Below, piece after piece: positions 1-12,322 of a stretch of 33,307 nucleotides of DNA (its first letter is position 1; every line of letters starts with the position of its first letter). The notes under the pieces are model-generated. The model was not told where the DNA came from. It saw only the letters and a list, made by a program, of their open reading frames with translations, and searched no databases. Both the position numbers and the translations under genes were made by a program. This stretch comes from Gammaproteobacteria bacterium (lineage in GTDB: Bacteria; Pseudomonadota; Gammaproteobacteria; Arenicellales; Poriferihabitantaceae). Where the stretch lies: assembly GCA_022826305.1 (NCBI GenBank), contig JAJDVC010000149.1, forward strand, positions 1 through 33,307, given 5' to 3'.

Positions 1-115
1 GTCAAGGTCAGGAATGCTGCCGATACGATTCCGGTTGATCGGAAATCAGCTATCCAGCAGGATATGAAACTCGTAAAATCGAGCGCGGATTATAGCAATT
101 ATTTTCGTCAAAAAC

Positions 116-730
116 TTGGTTTCCGTCCACTTCAGCCAGGCACAGTTCCTGAGTGCCGCGCACACTCCGAATCAGTGGCCTGCCGCATCCGGCCCCGAGG
201 TTGCGTTTGCCGGCCGGTCGAATGTCGGCAAATCCAGTGCGATCAATGTGATCACCGGAAGACAGGGCCTGGCGAAAACCAGCAAGACACCCGGCCGTAC
301 GCAGCAAATCATCTTTTTCCGGCTGCCGGACAACGGGTTTCTGGTGGACCTGCCCGGTTACGGTTATGCGCGCGTGCCCGAGCATGTGCGCAGGCACTGG
401 GAGTCGCTCATCACGGATTACCTTTCGCATCGGCAAACATTACGCGCATTGTTCATCCCCATGGATATCCGAAGGCCCCTGACCCGCCTCGACAGGATGA
501 TGCTTGACTGCTGCCGGCAGATCGGCCTGCCTGTGCATATCCTGCTGACCAAGGCCGACAAGTACAAGCAGGGCAGGGCGCTGAACGTGTACCGGTCGGT
601 CTGCAGGGAACTTGAGACGCAGTCCTGTACGACGGTGCAGCTGTTCTCGGCCCGTACCCGCCTGGGAGTGGATGATGCCAGAGAGGTTCTGGGCGGGTTC
701 CTGAATCCGGTTTCAGGAACAGGGAACTGA
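116..730 (+). CDS. engB: Ribosome-biogenesis GTP-binding protein EngB/YsxC/YihA
   Basis: 204 aa ORF with G1 motif GRSNVGKSS, G3 DLPGYGYA and G4 TKADK; TTG start. Confidence 0.95.
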   Translation: MVSVHFSQAQFLSAAHTPNQWPAASGPEVAFAGRSNVGKSSAINVITGRQGLAKTSKTPGRTQQIIFFRLPDNGFLVDLPGYGYARVPEHVRRHWESLITDYLSHRQTLRALFIPMDIRRPLTRLDRMMLDCCRQIGLPVHILLTKADKYKQGRALNVYRSVCRELETQSCTTVQLFSARTRLGVDDAREVLGGFLNPVSGTGN

Positions 731-770
731 GTCGCGCCCTGCCACGGTCGCTGGTGCCGAAACGGTGTGA

Positions 771-2051
771 CTAGTCCCGGATCGAACCGTCGCCGACCAC
801 CACGTACTTTTGGGTGGTGAGCCCTTCCAGACCCACTGGTCCGCGTACATGGAGCTTGTTGGTGCTGATGCCGATTTCCGCGCCGAGCCCGTATTCGAAT
901 CCGTCGGCAAACTGCGTTGAGGCGTTCACCATGACAGAACTTGAGTCGACCTGTTGCAGGAAGCGTCTCTGGTGTTCGCGGTTTTCAGTGACTATGGCAT
1001 CGGTATGGTGCGATCCATACGTCTGGATGTGATCGATCGCCTGGGCGAGATCGTCAACGATCCGGATAGACAGTATCGCGTCGAGGTATTCCGTTACCCA
1101 GTCCTCATCCGTTGCCTCGGACACTGACTGCTCGATCAGGCGGGTGCGTTCGCATCCCCGCAGTTCAATCCCCTTCTCCCGGTATTTCCGGCACAGTTCG
1201 GGCAACACGGCCGGCGCGATCTTCTCTGCGACAAGCAGGGTCTCCATGGCGCCGCATATGCCGTATCGCCTCGCCTTGGCGTTGTAGGCCACCCGCAGTG
1301 CCTTGTCGATGTCCGCTTCATCGTCTATGTAGACGTGGCACAGGCCGTCAAGGTGCTTGATCACCGGGACCGTGGCATCCTGATCAATCCGCGCGACCAG
1401 GCTCTTGCCTCCGCGGGGGATGATGATGTCGATGTACTCAGGCATGGTGATCATCCTGCCTACTGCCGAGCGGTCTGTCGTTTCGACCAGCTGGATGCAG
1501 TCCGGACTCAGCCCGGCCTGTCTGATCCCCTTTCTGAGGCAGTGCGCAAGAACCCGGTTGGAATGCATGGCTTCCGACCCGCCACGCAGGATCACGGCGT
1601 TTCCGGATTTCAGGCACAGGATGGCGGCATCAACGGTTACATTGGGGCGCGACTCGTAGATAATGCCGATGACACCGAGCGGAACCCGCATCTTGCTGAC
1701 CCTGATACCGCTCGGCCGGGTCTGTTGAGCGGTCATTTCACCGACAGGGTCCTGCAGTCTGGCCACCTGTCTGCAGCCCTCGACGATTGCCGCAATCCTG
1801 GGCTCATTGAGAAACAGCCTGTCGAGCAGGGCTGACGTCAGCCTGTTCTGGCGTCCGGCGGCCATGTCCAGTACGTTTTCCGACATGATCCGGTCAGCAT
1901 TCTGCTCGATTGTCCGGGCGATGCATTCAATCGCCTTGTTCTTGGTCGCCTCGGGCGCCGAGGAAATCTCCCTTTTCGCCACTTGTGCACGCATGCCCAG
2001 TTCGTCCATGTGGGCGGAGGGATCGAGGGCAACGGCGGTATTGGCAGTCAT
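771..2051 (-). CDS. proA: Gamma-glutamyl phosphate reductase
   Basis: ProA-like blocks [37 protein letters not shown] and [38 protein letters not shown]; start placed at MTANTAV (2051), not at the longest ORF start. Confidence 0.95.
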   Translation of the reverse strand: MTANTAVALDPSAHMDELGMRAQVAKREISSAPEATKNKAIECIARTIEQNADRIMSENVLDMAAGRQNRLTSALLDRLFLNEPRIAAIVEGCRQVARLQDPVGEMTAQQTRPSGIRVSKMRVPLGVIGIIYESRPNVTVDAAILCLKSGNAVILRGGSEAMHSNRVLAHCLRKGIRQAGLSPDCIQLVETTDRSAVGRMITMPEYIDIIIPRGGKSLVARIDQDATVPVIKHLDGLCHVYIDDEADIDKALRVAYNAKARRYGICGAMETLLVAEKIAPAVLPELCRKYREKGIELRGCERTRLIEQSVSEATDEDWVTEYLDAILSIRIVDDLAQAIDHIQTYGSHHTDAIVTENREHQRRFLQQVDSSSVMVNASTQFADGFEYGLGAEIGISTNKLHVRGPVGLEGLTTQKYVVVGDGSIRD

Positions 2052-2211
2052 GGGTCTCGTATATTCGTGCAGGGCATGGCGACCTTGTCCGGGTTGTGCC
2101 ACCCGCCCGCAGCTACTGCATGGCATGTGGCCGTCCACTGGTGCGGACCAGTGGACGGATGATAACAAAAGAATTGCCGGGCCGCCAAACGGTCGCGGAC
2201 ACGAACAGGCG

Positions 2212-3237
2212 CTATGGCAGGTTCAGTCCGCACATGCCGACAACGACGCTTTCGATTTCCTCCCAGATGTCCTTGCGCAGTCTTGGCGTGGCGCCCCGCG
2301 CGACCAGTTCGGCGTGATTCAGATGGATCAGGATATCTTCCCACCCTGTATTGTCCAGACGTTTCAGTGCGGTGTTGACAAGGTGTGCGCGGCTGCTCCA
2401 GATTCCGTGCTGCCGGAACAGCGACTGCGGCGTTTTCCCGGTTTGCTCGGCGGTTGCCGATATCCGGCACACAACGCGCACCTCCCGGGTCAGTGCCCAC
2501 AGGATGATCACAGGCTCGATACCTTCGCGTTTCAGATTTTGCAGGATCCGCAGGGCGCGCTCGACGGCACCGGCCAGGCAGGCATCGATCAGGGCGAATG
2601 CATTGAACCTGGCGTGATCGGATATGATCCGGTTGGCTGACTCCAGGGTGATTTTCTCGCCGTCACACAGCAGTTTCAGCAGGTTGATTTCCTGGGCTGC
2701 CGCAAGCAGGTTGCCTTCCGCCAGGTGAGCTACCCTCTCGACCACTTCGTAATCGTATTTCAGCCCCGTTTCCGACATTCTTCGGTTCAACCAGTCACAG
2801 AGCCGGCCAGCCGGTACGAGTGGACATTCGGTCGTGATACCTGCCGCATCCACGGCCTTGAACCATTTCGTGTTTTTCCCCCGCTTGTCCAGGGCCCCGG
2901 AGATGACCACCAGGGCAGTATCGTCGGCGGGATCATTCGCGTATTCAACCAGTGCCCTGGCACCTGTTTCCCCGGGCTTCCCCGACGGCATGCGCAGCTC
3001 GATGAGTTTTTTCTCGGAGAAAAGGGACATCATCTGGCTTTCCTGTGCCAGGACATGCCAGTCAAACCCTGCCTCGACCATATACCGCAATCTTTCCGTG
3101 TAGCCCTGTTCGCGTGCAGCGTTCCTGATCCGGTCCAGCGCTTCCTCGACCAGCAGCAGTTCGGGTCCATGGATCAGGTGCAGCGGGGCGATCCCCTCGT
3201 TGATCCGGGCGGGCAGGGATGACAGGCTGACTTGCAA
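2212..3237 (-). CDS. holA: DNA polymerase III subunit delta
   Basis: 341 aa, HolA-like N-terminus ([21 protein letters not shown]); leuS-lptE-holA order. Confidence 0.93.
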   Translation of the reverse strand: MQVSLSSLPARINEGIAPLHLIHGPELLLVEEALDRIRNAAREQGYTERLRYMVEAGFDWHVLAQESQMMSLFSEKKLIELRMPSGKPGETGARALVEYANDPADDTALVVISGALDKRGKNTKWFKAVDAAGITTECPLVPAGRLCDWLNRRMSETGLKYDYEVVERVAHLAEGNLLAAAQEINLLKLLCDGEKITLESANRIISDHARFNAFALIDACLAGAVERALRILQNLKREGIEPVIILWALTREVRVVCRISATAEQTGKTPQSLFRQHGIWSSRAHLVNTALKRLDNTGWEDILIHLNHAELVARGATPRLRKDIWEEIESVVVGMCGLNLP

Positions 3238-3253
3238 CGGACCGCAGCGGTGA

Positions 3254-3730
3254 CTAGATTCTGGCTAGAAGCCTGATGATCCGGGAGGCGATTTCGGCGT
3301 TCATTTCCTGGCGCATGAACCCTTCTTCCTCTTCCAGTTCCAGTTCGTTTCCCTGCGTGTAGTCCAGTGCCCGGGTCTGGTTGAGCGTTGACCGGGGCAG
3401 AAGGGTCGTTCCGTCGCGGTCGATTACGGTGAATGCGACGGTCCGGCGGTATTGATAGCCGGTCGCGATGCCTGCCGTGCTGGTCGTGTTGACCTCTTTC
3501 GTGAATTCGCTCCGGATGATCCGTATGCTGACTGCGCCGGATTCGTCGTCCACGACCGAGGCGCCGTTCCTGGTCAGCAGGAGTGTCAACTGACCGACCA
3601 TGTCCGTCTCTCCGCCGACAATGGAGATCTCTGCAAGTCGATCGGATAGCGTGGCTGTGCCCTTCAGCTTGAATCCGCATCCGGATAGCAGGACAAGGCC
3701 GACCATCAACAGGAGCAGTTTTCTGTACAT
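3254..3730 (-). CDS. lptE: LPS-assembly lipoprotein LptE
   Basis: Lipoprotein signal MYRKLLLLMVGLVLLSGCGFKLKG; located between leuS and holA; start chosen at 3730. Confidence 0.9.
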   Translation of the reverse strand: MYRKLLLLMVGLVLLSGCGFKLKGTATLSDRLAEISIVGGETDMVGQLTLLLTRNGASVVDDESGAVSIRIIRSEFTKEVNTTSTAGIATGYQYRRTVAFTVIDRDGTTLLPRSTLNQTRALDYTQGNELELEEEEGFMRQEMNAEIASRIIRLLARI

Positions 3731-3818
3731 GCGCGTCACGATTCGAAAATCCGGTTGCGGGGGTCTTTTCAGGTCTGGTTTTTCAGTTTGTCTGAAGAAA
3801 CGCACGGATACCGCTCAA

Positions 3819-6302
3819 TCAGACCACGATGTTTACCAGTTTCCCGGGCACGATGATGATTTTTCTCACCGGCTTGTTCTGGATGTGTTTCAGTATCCTG
3901 CTGTCGGCCAGTGCGGCCTGTTCGATCATCTCCCGGTCGCTTCCGGCCGAAATGCAGATCTGGCTGCGGTTCCTGCCGTTTACCTGGAGGATCAGGTTGA
4001 GTGATTCCGTGTCGATTGCCCGTGTGTCCACGACCGGCCACCTGGCATCGAGGATTTCGCCATCTTCGCCCATCTTCGACCACAGCACATGGGCCACATG
4101 CGGCGTAATCGGAGCAAGAACCTTGTTCAGGACAAGCATGCTTTCGCGCATCACGGCTGCGCAATCCGGATTCCTGGTGGCGTCAAAGCGCTCGAGGGCG
4201 TTCAGCAGTTCCATCGCGCCGGCGACTATCGTGTTCAGGTGGGTCCGTTCGTAGTCCCGATTGATCCTTTCCAGAAGGCGATGGGTTAGTCGGCGAAGTG
4301 TCCTGGCGTCGCCGTCACCGATATCATCCTGCCAGTTGTTCCGGTTCAGCGCATCCCGTGCCGACAGGACGGTTTCCGCATTCCGGTGCACCAGTGCCCA
4401 CCAGCGCTTGATGAACCGGTTGGGCCCGGCTACCGCGTCATCGTTCCATTCCATGGACTGTTCAGGTGGCGCAGCGAAGATGATGAACAGCCTCAGGGTG
4501 TCTGCCCCGTATTTCTCCACTATGCGCTGGGGCGAAACCGTGTTGTCTGCCGACTTGGACATCTTGGATCCCTTGCTGAGCACCATGCCCTGGCAGAGTA
4601 GCCGGGTAAATGGCTCATCGCCGTTCACCAGGCCGAAATCCCTCATCAGCTTGTAGAAGAAGCGCGCGTACAGCAGGTGCAGCACCGCATGTTCAACACC
4701 GCCCACGTACTGGTCCACGGGCAACCAGTACTTGGCCCGTTCATCAAGCATGGCCGGGGCGCCGGGGCAGCAATAGCGTGCATAGTACCAGGATGATTCG
4801 ACGAATGTGTCGAGTGTGTCGGTTTCCCTTGTGGCGACCTGGCAGGATCCGGGAAGAGTAGCCCGGAGAAAGTCCGGATGCCTTGCCAGCGGGGAATGCA
4901 CGCCGGAGAATTCCGCATCTTCCGGCAGTACCACGGGCAGTTCGCCGTCCGGTACCGCCACGGGTTCCTGGTCTTCACCGTAGACGACCGGTATCGGACA
5001 ACCCCAGTATCGTTGCCTGGATACGCCCCAGTCGCGCAACCGATAGTTAACCGTCTTGCGGCCCACGCCTTGCGTTTCGACAAAATCCGCCACGGCATTG
5101 AATGCTTTTCCGAAGTCAAGGTCATCGAACTGCCCGGAATTGATCACCACACCTTCCTTGGTCGTCAGGGAGCCCTGGCTGTAATCATGGGTTGAACCGT
5201 CTGCGTGTCTGATCACTGGCCGGATCTCGAGGTCGTGTTTGATGGCAAATTCCCAGTCTCGCTGATCATGGGCCGGGACAGCCATAACGGCCCCGGTTCC
5301 ATAACCCATCAGCACGAAATTGGCTGCCCAGATCTCGATTTTCTCCCCGCTGACAGGATGTGTCCCGCAAATCCCCAGGGGCAGTCCTTTCTTTTCCATG
5401 GTTTCCAGTTCCTGCTCGGTGGTGTTCGTCTGCTTGCACTGCTCGATGAACTCCATGATCTCCGGGTTTCCGGCTGCGGCCTTCCGGGTCAGGGGATGTT
5501 CTGCCGCAACACAGATGAACGTGATCCCCATAATGGTGTCCGGGCGGGTGGTGTAAACCAGCAGGGGCTCCTCTCCCGGCACCTCAAATGAAAACTCGAC
5601 GCCTTCGGAGCGGCCAATCCAGTTTTTCTGCATGGTCCTGACCATCTCGGGCCAGCCGTCCAGTTTCTCGATATGCTCAAGCAGCTCCTCGGCGTATCCG
5701 GTGATGCGCAGGAACCACTGAGAGATGACCCGACGCTCCACCTTGACATCGGAACGCCATCCGCGTCCTTTCCCCGCCTGTTCGTTGGAAAGGACCGTTT
5801 GCTCCTCGGGATCCCAGTTGACGTAGCTCAGCTTCTTGTAGGCGAGCCCCTTTTCCAGCAGTCGATTGAAGAACCATTGTTCCCACTGGTAGTAGTCCGG
5901 GGTGCAGGTTGCAAGTTCGCGGTTCCAGTCGTAGGCGAATCCCATCTGCTTGAGTTGCCGTTTCATGGCGGCGATGTTTCCATAGGTCCATTCGGCCGGG
6001 TGGGTCTTGTGCTTGATTGCCGCATTCTCGGCCGGCAGTCCGAATGCATCCCAGCCCATGGGCTGAAGCACGTTCTTGCCCTGCATGCGCTGGTATCGAC
6101 TGATGGTGTCTCCGATGGTGTAGTTGCGGATATGCCCTATATGCAGATTGCCTGAAGGATAGGGGAGCATGGAGAGGCAGTAGAACTTTTCCCTGTCCGG
6201 GTCTTCAAAAACCGCAAAACTGTCATTTTCCTCCCAGTATTGCTGTACAGATGCCTCGACTTCAGCAGCATTGTATTCGTTGGTCATTGACGGATACCGC
6301 AT
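3819..6302 (-). CDS. leuS: Leucyl-tRNA synthetase
   Basis: 827 aa, HIGH-like motif PSGNLHIGH and KMSKS motif ([11 protein letters not shown]); start may be at the internal Met (MTNEYN). Confidence 0.97.
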   Translation of the reverse strand: MRYPSMTNEYNAAEVEASVQQYWEENDSFAVFEDPDREKFYCLSMLPYPSGNLHIGHIRNYTIGDTISRYQRMQGKNVLQPMGWDAFGLPAENAAIKHKTHPAEWTYGNIAAMKRQLKQMGFAYDWNRELATCTPDYYQWEQWFFNRLLEKGLAYKKLSYVNWDPEEQTVLSNEQAGKGRGWRSDVKVERRVISQWFLRITGYAEELLEHIEKLDGWPEMVRTMQKNWIGRSEGVEFSFEVPGEEPLLVYTTRPDTIMGITFICVAAEHPLTRKAAAGNPEIMEFIEQCKQTNTTEQELETMEKKGLPLGICGTHPVSGEKIEIWAANFVLMGYGTGAVMAVPAHDQRDWEFAIKHDLEIRPVIRHADGSTHDYSQGSLTTKEGVVINSGQFDDLDFGKAFNAVADFVETQGVGRKTVNYRLRDWGVSRQRYWGCPIPVVYGEDQEPVAVPDGELPVVLPEDAEFSGVHSPLARHPDFLRATLPGSCQVATRETDTLDTFVESSWYYARYCCPGAPAMLDERAKYWLPVDQYVGGVEHAVLHLLYARFFYKLMRDFGLVNGDEPFTRLLCQGMVLSKGSKMSKSADNTVSPQRIVEKYGADTLRLFIIFAAPPEQSMEWNDDAVAGPNRFIKRWWALVHRNAETVLSARDALNRNNWQDDIGDGDARTLRRLTHRLLERINRDYERTHLNTIVAGAMELLNALERFDATRNPDCAAVMRESMLVLNKVLAPITPHVAHVLWSKMGEDGEILDARWPVVDTRAIDTESLNLILQVNGRNRSQICISAGSDREMIEQAALADSRILKHIQNKPVRKIIIVPGKLVNIVV

Positions 6303-6425
6303 TTTCAGTGCATGCGGATTTTAACCGATTAATCCTGAATGTGCGCGCATGTCCCGGGTGCGGGTACGGGCACCCTGGTGCCGATCCTGATGCGTCAGCC
6401 TCCTGCCTACCTTACAATACCCGTC

Positions 6426-8213
6426 ATGGCAGGACCGATTCCCGACACATTCATCGATCAGCTCATGGCGCGAGTCGACATCGTGTCGGTAATCGATCAA
6501 CGCATTCCCCTGACGCAAAAGGGGAAGGAGTTCATGGCGTGCTGTCCGTTTCATGAAGAGAAGACCCCTTCCTTTTCGGTCAGCCAGGTCAAGCAGTTCT
6601 ACCACTGTTTCGGTTGCGGGGCGCACGGCACGGCGATCGGATTTCTGATGAATTACGAGAACCTGGGATTCGTCGAGGCGGTGACGACGCTTGCCAACAG
6701 CATCGGACTCGAAGTGCCAGGAGCCGGTTCCGGCCCGCGCGACGGTGCGGCAATCCAGCGCTCCAGGAGCCTGCAGGACATGATGGACCGGGCCAATGCG
6801 TGGTTCAGGAAACAGCTGGAGACCCACAAGGGCTCCTGGCTTGCCAGGGGATACCTCAAGGAGCGTGGCCTGGACCAGGAAACCGTGGAGTCGTTCGGAA
6901 TCGGATTTGCGCCGGAAGAATGGCGGGGACTGGTCGGCGAGCTCGGGAAGCAGCAGCCGGACCTGGACCTGCTTGTGGAGGCGGGTCTGGCCGGGCGCTC
7001 GGAAAAGGGCGGTAGTGCTGCCCACAGGCATTATGACCGTTTCCGCGGACGAATCATCTTCCCGATAGAAAACCTTCAGGGCAGGGTCGTGGGGTTCGGC
7101 GGGCGCATAATCGGCGACGGAGATCCGAAGTACCTCAATTCTCCGGAAACCCCATTGTTTCACAAGCGTACGGAACTGTACGGTCTGCACAGGGCCCGGC
7201 GCGCGATCGGGCAGGAAAAGCGCTGCATCATCGTCGAGGGATATCTGGATGTCATCGGACTTGCCCAGTTCGGCATCGGTAACGCCGTTGCCACGCTGGG
7301 TACAGCCACGACACGGGAACACGTACAGCGGCTGTTCCGGGTAACCGCGGACATCGTCTTCTGTTTCGACGGCGACCGGGCTGGTCGGGCGGCGGCCGAA
7401 AAAGCGATGCAGGTCGTGTTGCCGGAGATGCATGACGGCAGACAGGCGAGTTTCCTGTTCCTGGCTGAAGGAGAAGATCCGGATACAACGATTCGCAAGG
7501 AGGGCAGGGAGGGGTTTCAGGCACGGCTTGACCAGGCTACCCCGCTACCGGACCTGTTGCTTGATACGCTGACTGGCCAGGCTGACATGAGTCGCCTGGA
7601 TGGTCAGGCAAGGCTGGTCAGCCTGGCCAGGCCACTGATGGCCCAGTTGCCCGAAGGCGCCATCAGGGAGCTGATCATCGGTCGCCTCTCGACGATCAGC
7701 AATTTGCCGGACTCCAGGCTCCGGGAGGATTTTGCAAGGTCTGACCCGCTTCCCGACGCACCCCTCAAACGTTCGGCAAGACTGAACCGCGGCCAGATTA
7801 CCCCGGTTGCCATGGCGATCAGCATGGTACTGCAGAACCCGTCCCTGGCGGGAGAGGTTTCAGACATCGAGAGCCTGGCCGAACTTGACCTGCCGGGAGC
7901 CAGGATACTGCTGGAACTTCTGGAGCGATGCAGCGACCGGCCCGGGCAGAACACCGCGAACCTGCTGGAGGCTTATCGGGGATCCGATAGTCACGGTTAT
8001 CTTGAAGAGCTTGCGGCGCGTTCCAACTACATTGCTGAAAGCGCCTTGAAGACCCAGTTCAGCGACACCCTGGATGTTCTCAGGGAGGAGCCGTCCAGGC
8101 AGCGCAGGCTGCAATTGCTGGAAAAATCCAGGCTTGGGCCCTTGCGTCAGGAGGAGCGCCAGGAACTGCTCATGCTGCTCAGGCAGAGAGCCGGGAAGAC
8201 AGTCCGGAGATAG
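6426..8213 (+). CDS. dnaG: DNA primase
   Basis: CHC2 zinc finger CCPFHEEKTPSFSVSQVKQFYHCFGCGAHG and Toprim region (IIVEGYLDVIGLAQFG, FCFDGDRAGRAAA); start placed at MAGPIPD. Confidence 0.96.
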   Translation: MAGPIPDTFIDQLMARVDIVSVIDQRIPLTQKGKEFMACCPFHEEKTPSFSVSQVKQFYHCFGCGAHGTAIGFLMNYENLGFVEAVTTLANSIGLEVPGAGSGPRDGAAIQRSRSLQDMMDRANAWFRKQLETHKGSWLARGYLKERGLDQETVESFGIGFAPEEWRGLVGELGKQQPDLDLLVEAGLAGRSEKGGSAAHRHYDRFRGRIIFPIENLQGRVVGFGGRIIGDGDPKYLNSPETPLFHKRTELYGLHRARRAIGQEKRCIIVEGYLDVIGLAQFGIGNAVATLGTATTREHVQRLFRVTADIVFCFDGDRAGRAAAEKAMQVVLPEMHDGRQASFLFLAEGEDPDTTIRKEGREGFQARLDQATPLPDLLLDTLTGQADMSRLDGQARLVSLARPLMAQLPEGAIRELIIGRLSTISNLPDSRLREDFARSDPLPDAPLKRSARLNRGQITPVAMAISMVLQNPSLAGEVSDIESLAELDLPGARILLELLERCSDRPGQNTANLLEAYRGSDSHGYLEELAARSNYIAESALKTQFSDTLDVLREEPSRQRRLQLLEKSRLGPLRQEERQELLMLLRQRAGKTVRR

Positions 8214-8450
8214 CCTGTCTGCATGGGAGACCGTTGCCCGGACGCATGAAATCTTCCGTGCCCCTTTTCCGCAGGAATCGGCAGCGCTGAAGTGAAAAAG
8301 CATGTACCATATGATGAAAGTGCGGGAGAAATGGCGTTACAATAGCGCCTTGCGGGTTCTTGCAGACCCGGTTTCTGATGGGAAGCATACATTGATTAAG
8401 GCGGTTGCGGTCGGTTTGACACGCCATTAGCACGAGGAGCGGGAAGACTG

Positions 8451-8702
8451 TTGGAAGACGTTTCGTCAGATCAGGACGGGTTGCTGTGCGAACTGGTCAG
8501 GGTAAAGCTTGAGGCCTATTTCAAGAAACTTGATGGTGAGCAGCCTTCCCATGTATACCAGCTGGTTCTGGGTGAGGTGGAAAGGCCCATGCTCGAGATC
8601 GTCATGAAGTATGCGCGGAACAACCAGACCGTGGCATCCCGGATTCTCGGTATCCATCGGGACACCCTCCGAAAGAAGCTCGGAACCTATGGCCTGAAAT
8701 AG
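8451..8702 (+). CDS. fis: Fis family nucleoid/DNA-binding protein
   Basis: 83 aa with C-terminal HTH QTVASRILGIHRDTLRKKLGTYGL; directly upstream of purH as is common in gammaproteobacteria; TTG start. Confidence 0.9.
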   Translation: MEDVSSDQDGLLCELVRVKLEAYFKKLDGEQPSHVYQLVLGEVERPMLEIVMKYARNNQTVASRILGIHRDTLRKKLGTYGLK

Positions 8703-8779
8703 GAGATATCAGGTAACCGCCGCCTGGATGTCCAGTTCCGATTCGATGTCTCCCTGCGCGCCGCAAACGTAAATCCGCC

Positions 8780-10348
8780 ATGTCAGATCAGATCAGACGT
8801 GCCCTGATCAGTGTCTCGGACAAATCCGGCATCCTCGAGTTTGCCCGTTTCCTGGCGGATGCGGGAGTCGAGATTCTCTCGACCGGCGGGACTGCGGGAT
8901 ATCTTGCCGACAACGGGATTGCGGTTCTGGAGGTCAGCGACTATACCGGGTTTTCGGAAATGATGGATGGTCGGGTCAAGACACTGCACCCCCTGGTCCA
9001 TGGCGGGATACTGGCGCGGCGCGGGCAGGACGACCGGGATATGGTTCGTCACGGCATCCGCGGGATTGACCTGGTGGTGGTCAACCTCTACCCGTTTCGC
9101 AGCACTGTCGAGCAGGTCGATTGTACGCTGGACATGGCGATCGAGAACATTGATATCGGCGGTCCGGCCATGCTCCGGTCTGCAGCCAAGAATCATCGGG
9201 ATGTGACGGTGGTGGTGCATGTACAGGACTACCCGCGTGTCAGGGAAGACATGAGGCGCCAGGGCGGGTCCGTTTCGGACGCATTGCGCTTCGACCTGGC
9301 CAGAAGCGCATTTTCCTATACGGCCGAATACGATGGGGCGATTGCTGCGTATCTGGACGGGCTGGTCGGCGAAGCGGCTACCGGATTCCCGGAAACCCTC
9401 TCCCTTCGACGGCAGATCCGGCAGTCCCTTCGCTACGGGGAGAACCCCCACCAGAGCGCCGCATACTATATCGACCCGGAATGCCGGATGTCAGGCATAT
9501 CGGGTGCAAGGCAACTGCAGGGCAAGGAACTGTCATTCAACAATATCGCGGACACGGACGCGGCGCTGGAGTGTGTGCGGCAATTTGGCGAGAGTCCGGC
9601 CTGCGTCATCGTGAAGCATGCCAATCCCTGCGGCGTGGCGGTCGCGGATGTACTGACGGAAGCCTATGATCGTGCCTACCGGACGGATCCGGAGTCGGCG
9701 TTCGGCGGCGTCATTGCATTCAATCGCGGCCTTGATGGCCGGACCGTGTCGGACCTCGTTTCCCGGCAGTTCGTGGAAGTGGTCGCCGCACCTGCGTTCG
9801 AGCAGGAAGCCCTTTCGGTTCTGGAAGGATTCAGGAATATCCGGGCGCTCGAGACCGGGCTCCTGCAGTCATCGGATCCGGATACCCCGGGTCTCGATGT
9901 CAGGACGGTGCAGGGCGGACTGCTGGTACAGGAAAAGGATACAAGACTGTACGACAGGCTTGATGTAGTTACCCGGCGCAAGCCCGATAAGCGCGAGATG
10001 GCCGATCTGGTCTTTGCCTGGAGGGTGGCAAAGTACGTGAAGTCGAATGCCATAGTCTATGCGACGGGCGGCATGACGATAGGGATCGGGGCCGGCCAGA
10101 TGAGTCGGGTGAACTCGGCCCGGATTGCCGCGATCAAGGCGGAGCATGCCGGCTTGGCAGTGCGCGGGGCAGTGATGGCTTCGGATGCGTTTTTCCCATT
10201 CCGCGACGGCCTCGACAATGCGGCCGATGCAGGAATCCGGGCCGTGATACAACCAGGCGGTTCGGTACGGGATGACGAGGTCATCGCGGCAGCGGACGAG
10301 CACGGCATGGCCATGGTGTTCACGGGCATGCGTCACTTCAGGCACTGA
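8780..10348 (+). CDS. purH: Bifunctional AICAR formyltransferase/IMP cyclohydrolase
   Basis: 522 aa, MGS-like N-terminus ([17 protein letters not shown]) and [14 protein letters not shown]. Confidence 0.97.
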   Translation: MSDQIRRALISVSDKSGILEFARFLADAGVEILSTGGTAGYLADNGIAVLEVSDYTGFSEMMDGRVKTLHPLVHGGILARRGQDDRDMVRHGIRGIDLVVVNLYPFRSTVEQVDCTLDMAIENIDIGGPAMLRSAAKNHRDVTVVVHVQDYPRVREDMRRQGGSVSDALRFDLARSAFSYTAEYDGAIAAYLDGLVGEAATGFPETLSLRRQIRQSLRYGENPHQSAAYYIDPECRMSGISGARQLQGKELSFNNIADTDAALECVRQFGESPACVIVKHANPCGVAVADVLTEAYDRAYRTDPESAFGGVIAFNRGLDGRTVSDLVSRQFVEVVAAPAFEQEALSVLEGFRNIRALETGLLQSSDPDTPGLDVRTVQGGLLVQEKDTRLYDRLDVVTRRKPDKREMADLVFAWRVAKYVKSNAIVYATGGMTIGIGAGQMSRVNSARIAAIKAEHAGLAVRGAVMASDAFFPFRDGLDNAADAGIRAVIQPGGSVRDDEVIAAADEHGMAMVFTGMRHFRH

Positions 10349-10385
10349 ACGGCGGACCGGATTCCGATCGGATGGCGGCAGCATC

Positions 10386-11669
10386 ATGAAGGTCCTGATA
10401 ATCGGATCCGGCGGGCGCGAGCATGCGCTGGCCTGGAAGGTATCCCAATCACCCGGGGTGGAGACCGTGTTCGTGGCGCCGGGAAATGCCGGCACGGAAA
10501 CAGAACCGGGCGTATCGAATGTTCCCATCGCCGCAACGGATGTCGTGCAGCTTGCCGAGTTCGCCCGTCGGCAGGTCGTCGACCTGACGATCATCGGCCC
10601 GGAGGCGCCGCTGGTGGCGGGCGTTTCGGACCTGTTCCGGGAACGGGGATTGCGCTGTTTCGGGCCGACCAGTGACGGCGCGAGGCTTGAAGGTTCCAAG
10701 GCGTTTTCGAAACAGTTTCTCCGGAAACACGGGATTCCCACGGCGCACCATGCAGATTTTACCCGGCTGGAGGATGCCGTACGGCATCTGGACGACGTGA
10801 ACTGGCCGATCGTGATCAAGGCTGATGGTCTTGCCCAGGGCAAGGGCGTGGTTATCGCACAGGATCGCGAAAGCGCCGTGTCGGCCGTATCGGAAATGCT
10901 GTCGGGAGAGGCGTTCGGCGAAGCCGGTCACCGGGTGGTGATCGAGGAGTTCCTCGAGGGAGAGGAGGCCAGCATCATGTGTCTGGTTGGTGGAGGGGAT
11001 TTCCTGATCATGTCCTCCAGCCAGGACCACAAGGCGGCCCATAACGGGGACACCGGCCCCAATACCGGAGGCATGGGCGCCTATTCTCCGGCTCCGGTCG
11101 TTGATCGTGACATGCTGGAGCGGATTGTCAGGCAGGTCATCCGGCCGACTCTGAAGGGGCTGCATGACGAGCGGATCGAGTATTGCGGCTTTCTCTATGC
11201 GGGACTGATGATCGGCCGGGATCGGGTGCCGCGCGTGCTGGAATTCAACTGTCGGCTCGGGGATCCTGAAACCCAGCCGATTCTCATGCGCCTGGAATCG
11301 GATCTGGTCGGGCATTGCATGGCCGCGCTGGAAGGAACGCTGTCCCGGGAGCGGGCGATCTGGAGCGGAAAGTCCGCGCTGGCAGTCGTCATGGCGGCCG
11401 GGGGGTATCCGCAACATTATGAAACAGGACGGAAAATCGATGGTCTGCCCCGGGCCGGATCAGGTGCCGTGAAGGTCTTTCATGCCGGTACGCGCAGGCA
11501 GGGAGACAGCATCCTGACAGCCGGGGGGCGGGTGTTGTGCGTGACCGCCCTGGGAGACAGCGTTGCGGAAGCGCAGGATGCGGCATATTCCGTCGCACGC
11601 ACCGTCCGCTGGGACGGTTCCTGGTATCGGGATGACATCGGGCATCGTGCGATAGACCGTGACTCCTGA
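10386..11669 (+). CDS. purD: Phosphoribosylamine-glycine ligase
   Basis: MKVLIIGSGGREHALAWK start; ATP-grasp motifs (KADGLAQGKGVV, GPNTGGMGAYSPAP). Confidence 0.97.
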   Translation: MKVLIIGSGGREHALAWKVSQSPGVETVFVAPGNAGTETEPGVSNVPIAATDVVQLAEFARRQVVDLTIIGPEAPLVAGVSDLFRERGLRCFGPTSDGARLEGSKAFSKQFLRKHGIPTAHHADFTRLEDAVRHLDDVNWPIVIKADGLAQGKGVVIAQDRESAVSAVSEMLSGEAFGEAGHRVVIEEFLEGEEASIMCLVGGGDFLIMSSSQDHKAAHNGDTGPNTGGMGAYSPAPVVDRDMLERIVRQVIRPTLKGLHDERIEYCGFLYAGLMIGRDRVPRVLEFNCRLGDPETQPILMRLESDLVGHCMAALEGTLSRERAIWSGKSALAVVMAAGGYPQHYETGRKIDGLPRAGSGAVKVFHAGTRRQGDSILTAGGRVLCVTALGDSVAEAQDAAYSVARTVRWDGSWYRDDIGHRAIDRDS

Positions 11670-11812
11670 TCCCTGCTGCCTGCCTGTATCCGGACGGATG
11701 CTTGATAATGGCAAGGCAGGTGATTTAAGCTAGCTGTCGTGCCCGTACCAAAGGCAGCCGGGAGTACTGACCTTGCATCTTCATAATCACTTGAAACACT
11801 GATACATCGAAC

Positions 11813-12322
11813 ATGAAACAGCCATTTGTTGCAATTCTTATGGGATCTGATTCGGACCTGCCCGTGATGCGGACGACCTTCGACGTGCTGGACGGACTCG
11901 GGGTCGCCTGGGAGGCCAGGGTCACCTCCGCCCATCGCACCCCCGATCAGACGCACGAATATGTCAAGGATGCTGAAAGGCGCGGTTGCGCCGTGTTTGT
12001 CGCCGCAGCTGGGCTCGCCGCCCATCTGGCTGGCGTCGTGGCAAGTCTGACCGTCAGGCCGGTGATTGGTGTGCCGATGGACGGCGGCCCGCTCAATGGC
12101 CAGGATGCATTGCTGTCAACCGTGCAGATGCCGGGAGGGATTCCTGTCGCCAGTGTCGCCATCGGCAAGGCCGGGGCCAAGAATGCGGGGTATCTCGCAG
12201 CACAGATTCTCGGCGTATCCGATCCATCCGTTTCGGACAGGGTCCGCCAGGAACGGATGGAGAACCAGGCGACGATTGTCGAGAAGGATCGCGCGCTGCA
12301 GGCGGAGCTGGGGAACCGTTGA
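11813..12322 (+). CDS. purE: 5-(carboxyamino)imidazole ribonucleotide mutase
   Basis: LMGSDSD, SAHRTPD and VQMPGGIPVASVAIGKAGAKNAGYLAAQIL motifs. Confidence 0.95.
   Translation: MKQPFVAILMGSDSDLPVMRTTFDVLDGLGVAWEARVTSAHRTPDQTHEYVKDAERRGCAVFVAAAGLAAHLAGVVASLTVRPVIGVPMDGGPLNGQDALLSTVQMPGGIPVASVAIGKAGAKNAGYLAAQILGVSDPSVSDRVRQERMENQATIVEKDRALQAELGNR

Noticed and set aside
1-115. Exciting system in the 5' part of the window
   Set aside because: Only a short non-coding leader before engB is visible; the first 20 kb reads as ordinary housekeeping sequence.
1807-2640. Long plus-strand ORFs opposite proA/holA (e.g. 277 aa)
   Set aside because: They are antisense to clear homologues in GC-rich DNA and show low-complexity Arg/Pro-rich composition; no recognisable domain.
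8214-8450. Promoter/leader RNA upstream of fis (TACAAT at 8338, TTGACA at 8416, short hairpins)
   Set aside because: The boxes do not pair with correctly spaced partners and the hairpins are short; not enough to call a feature.
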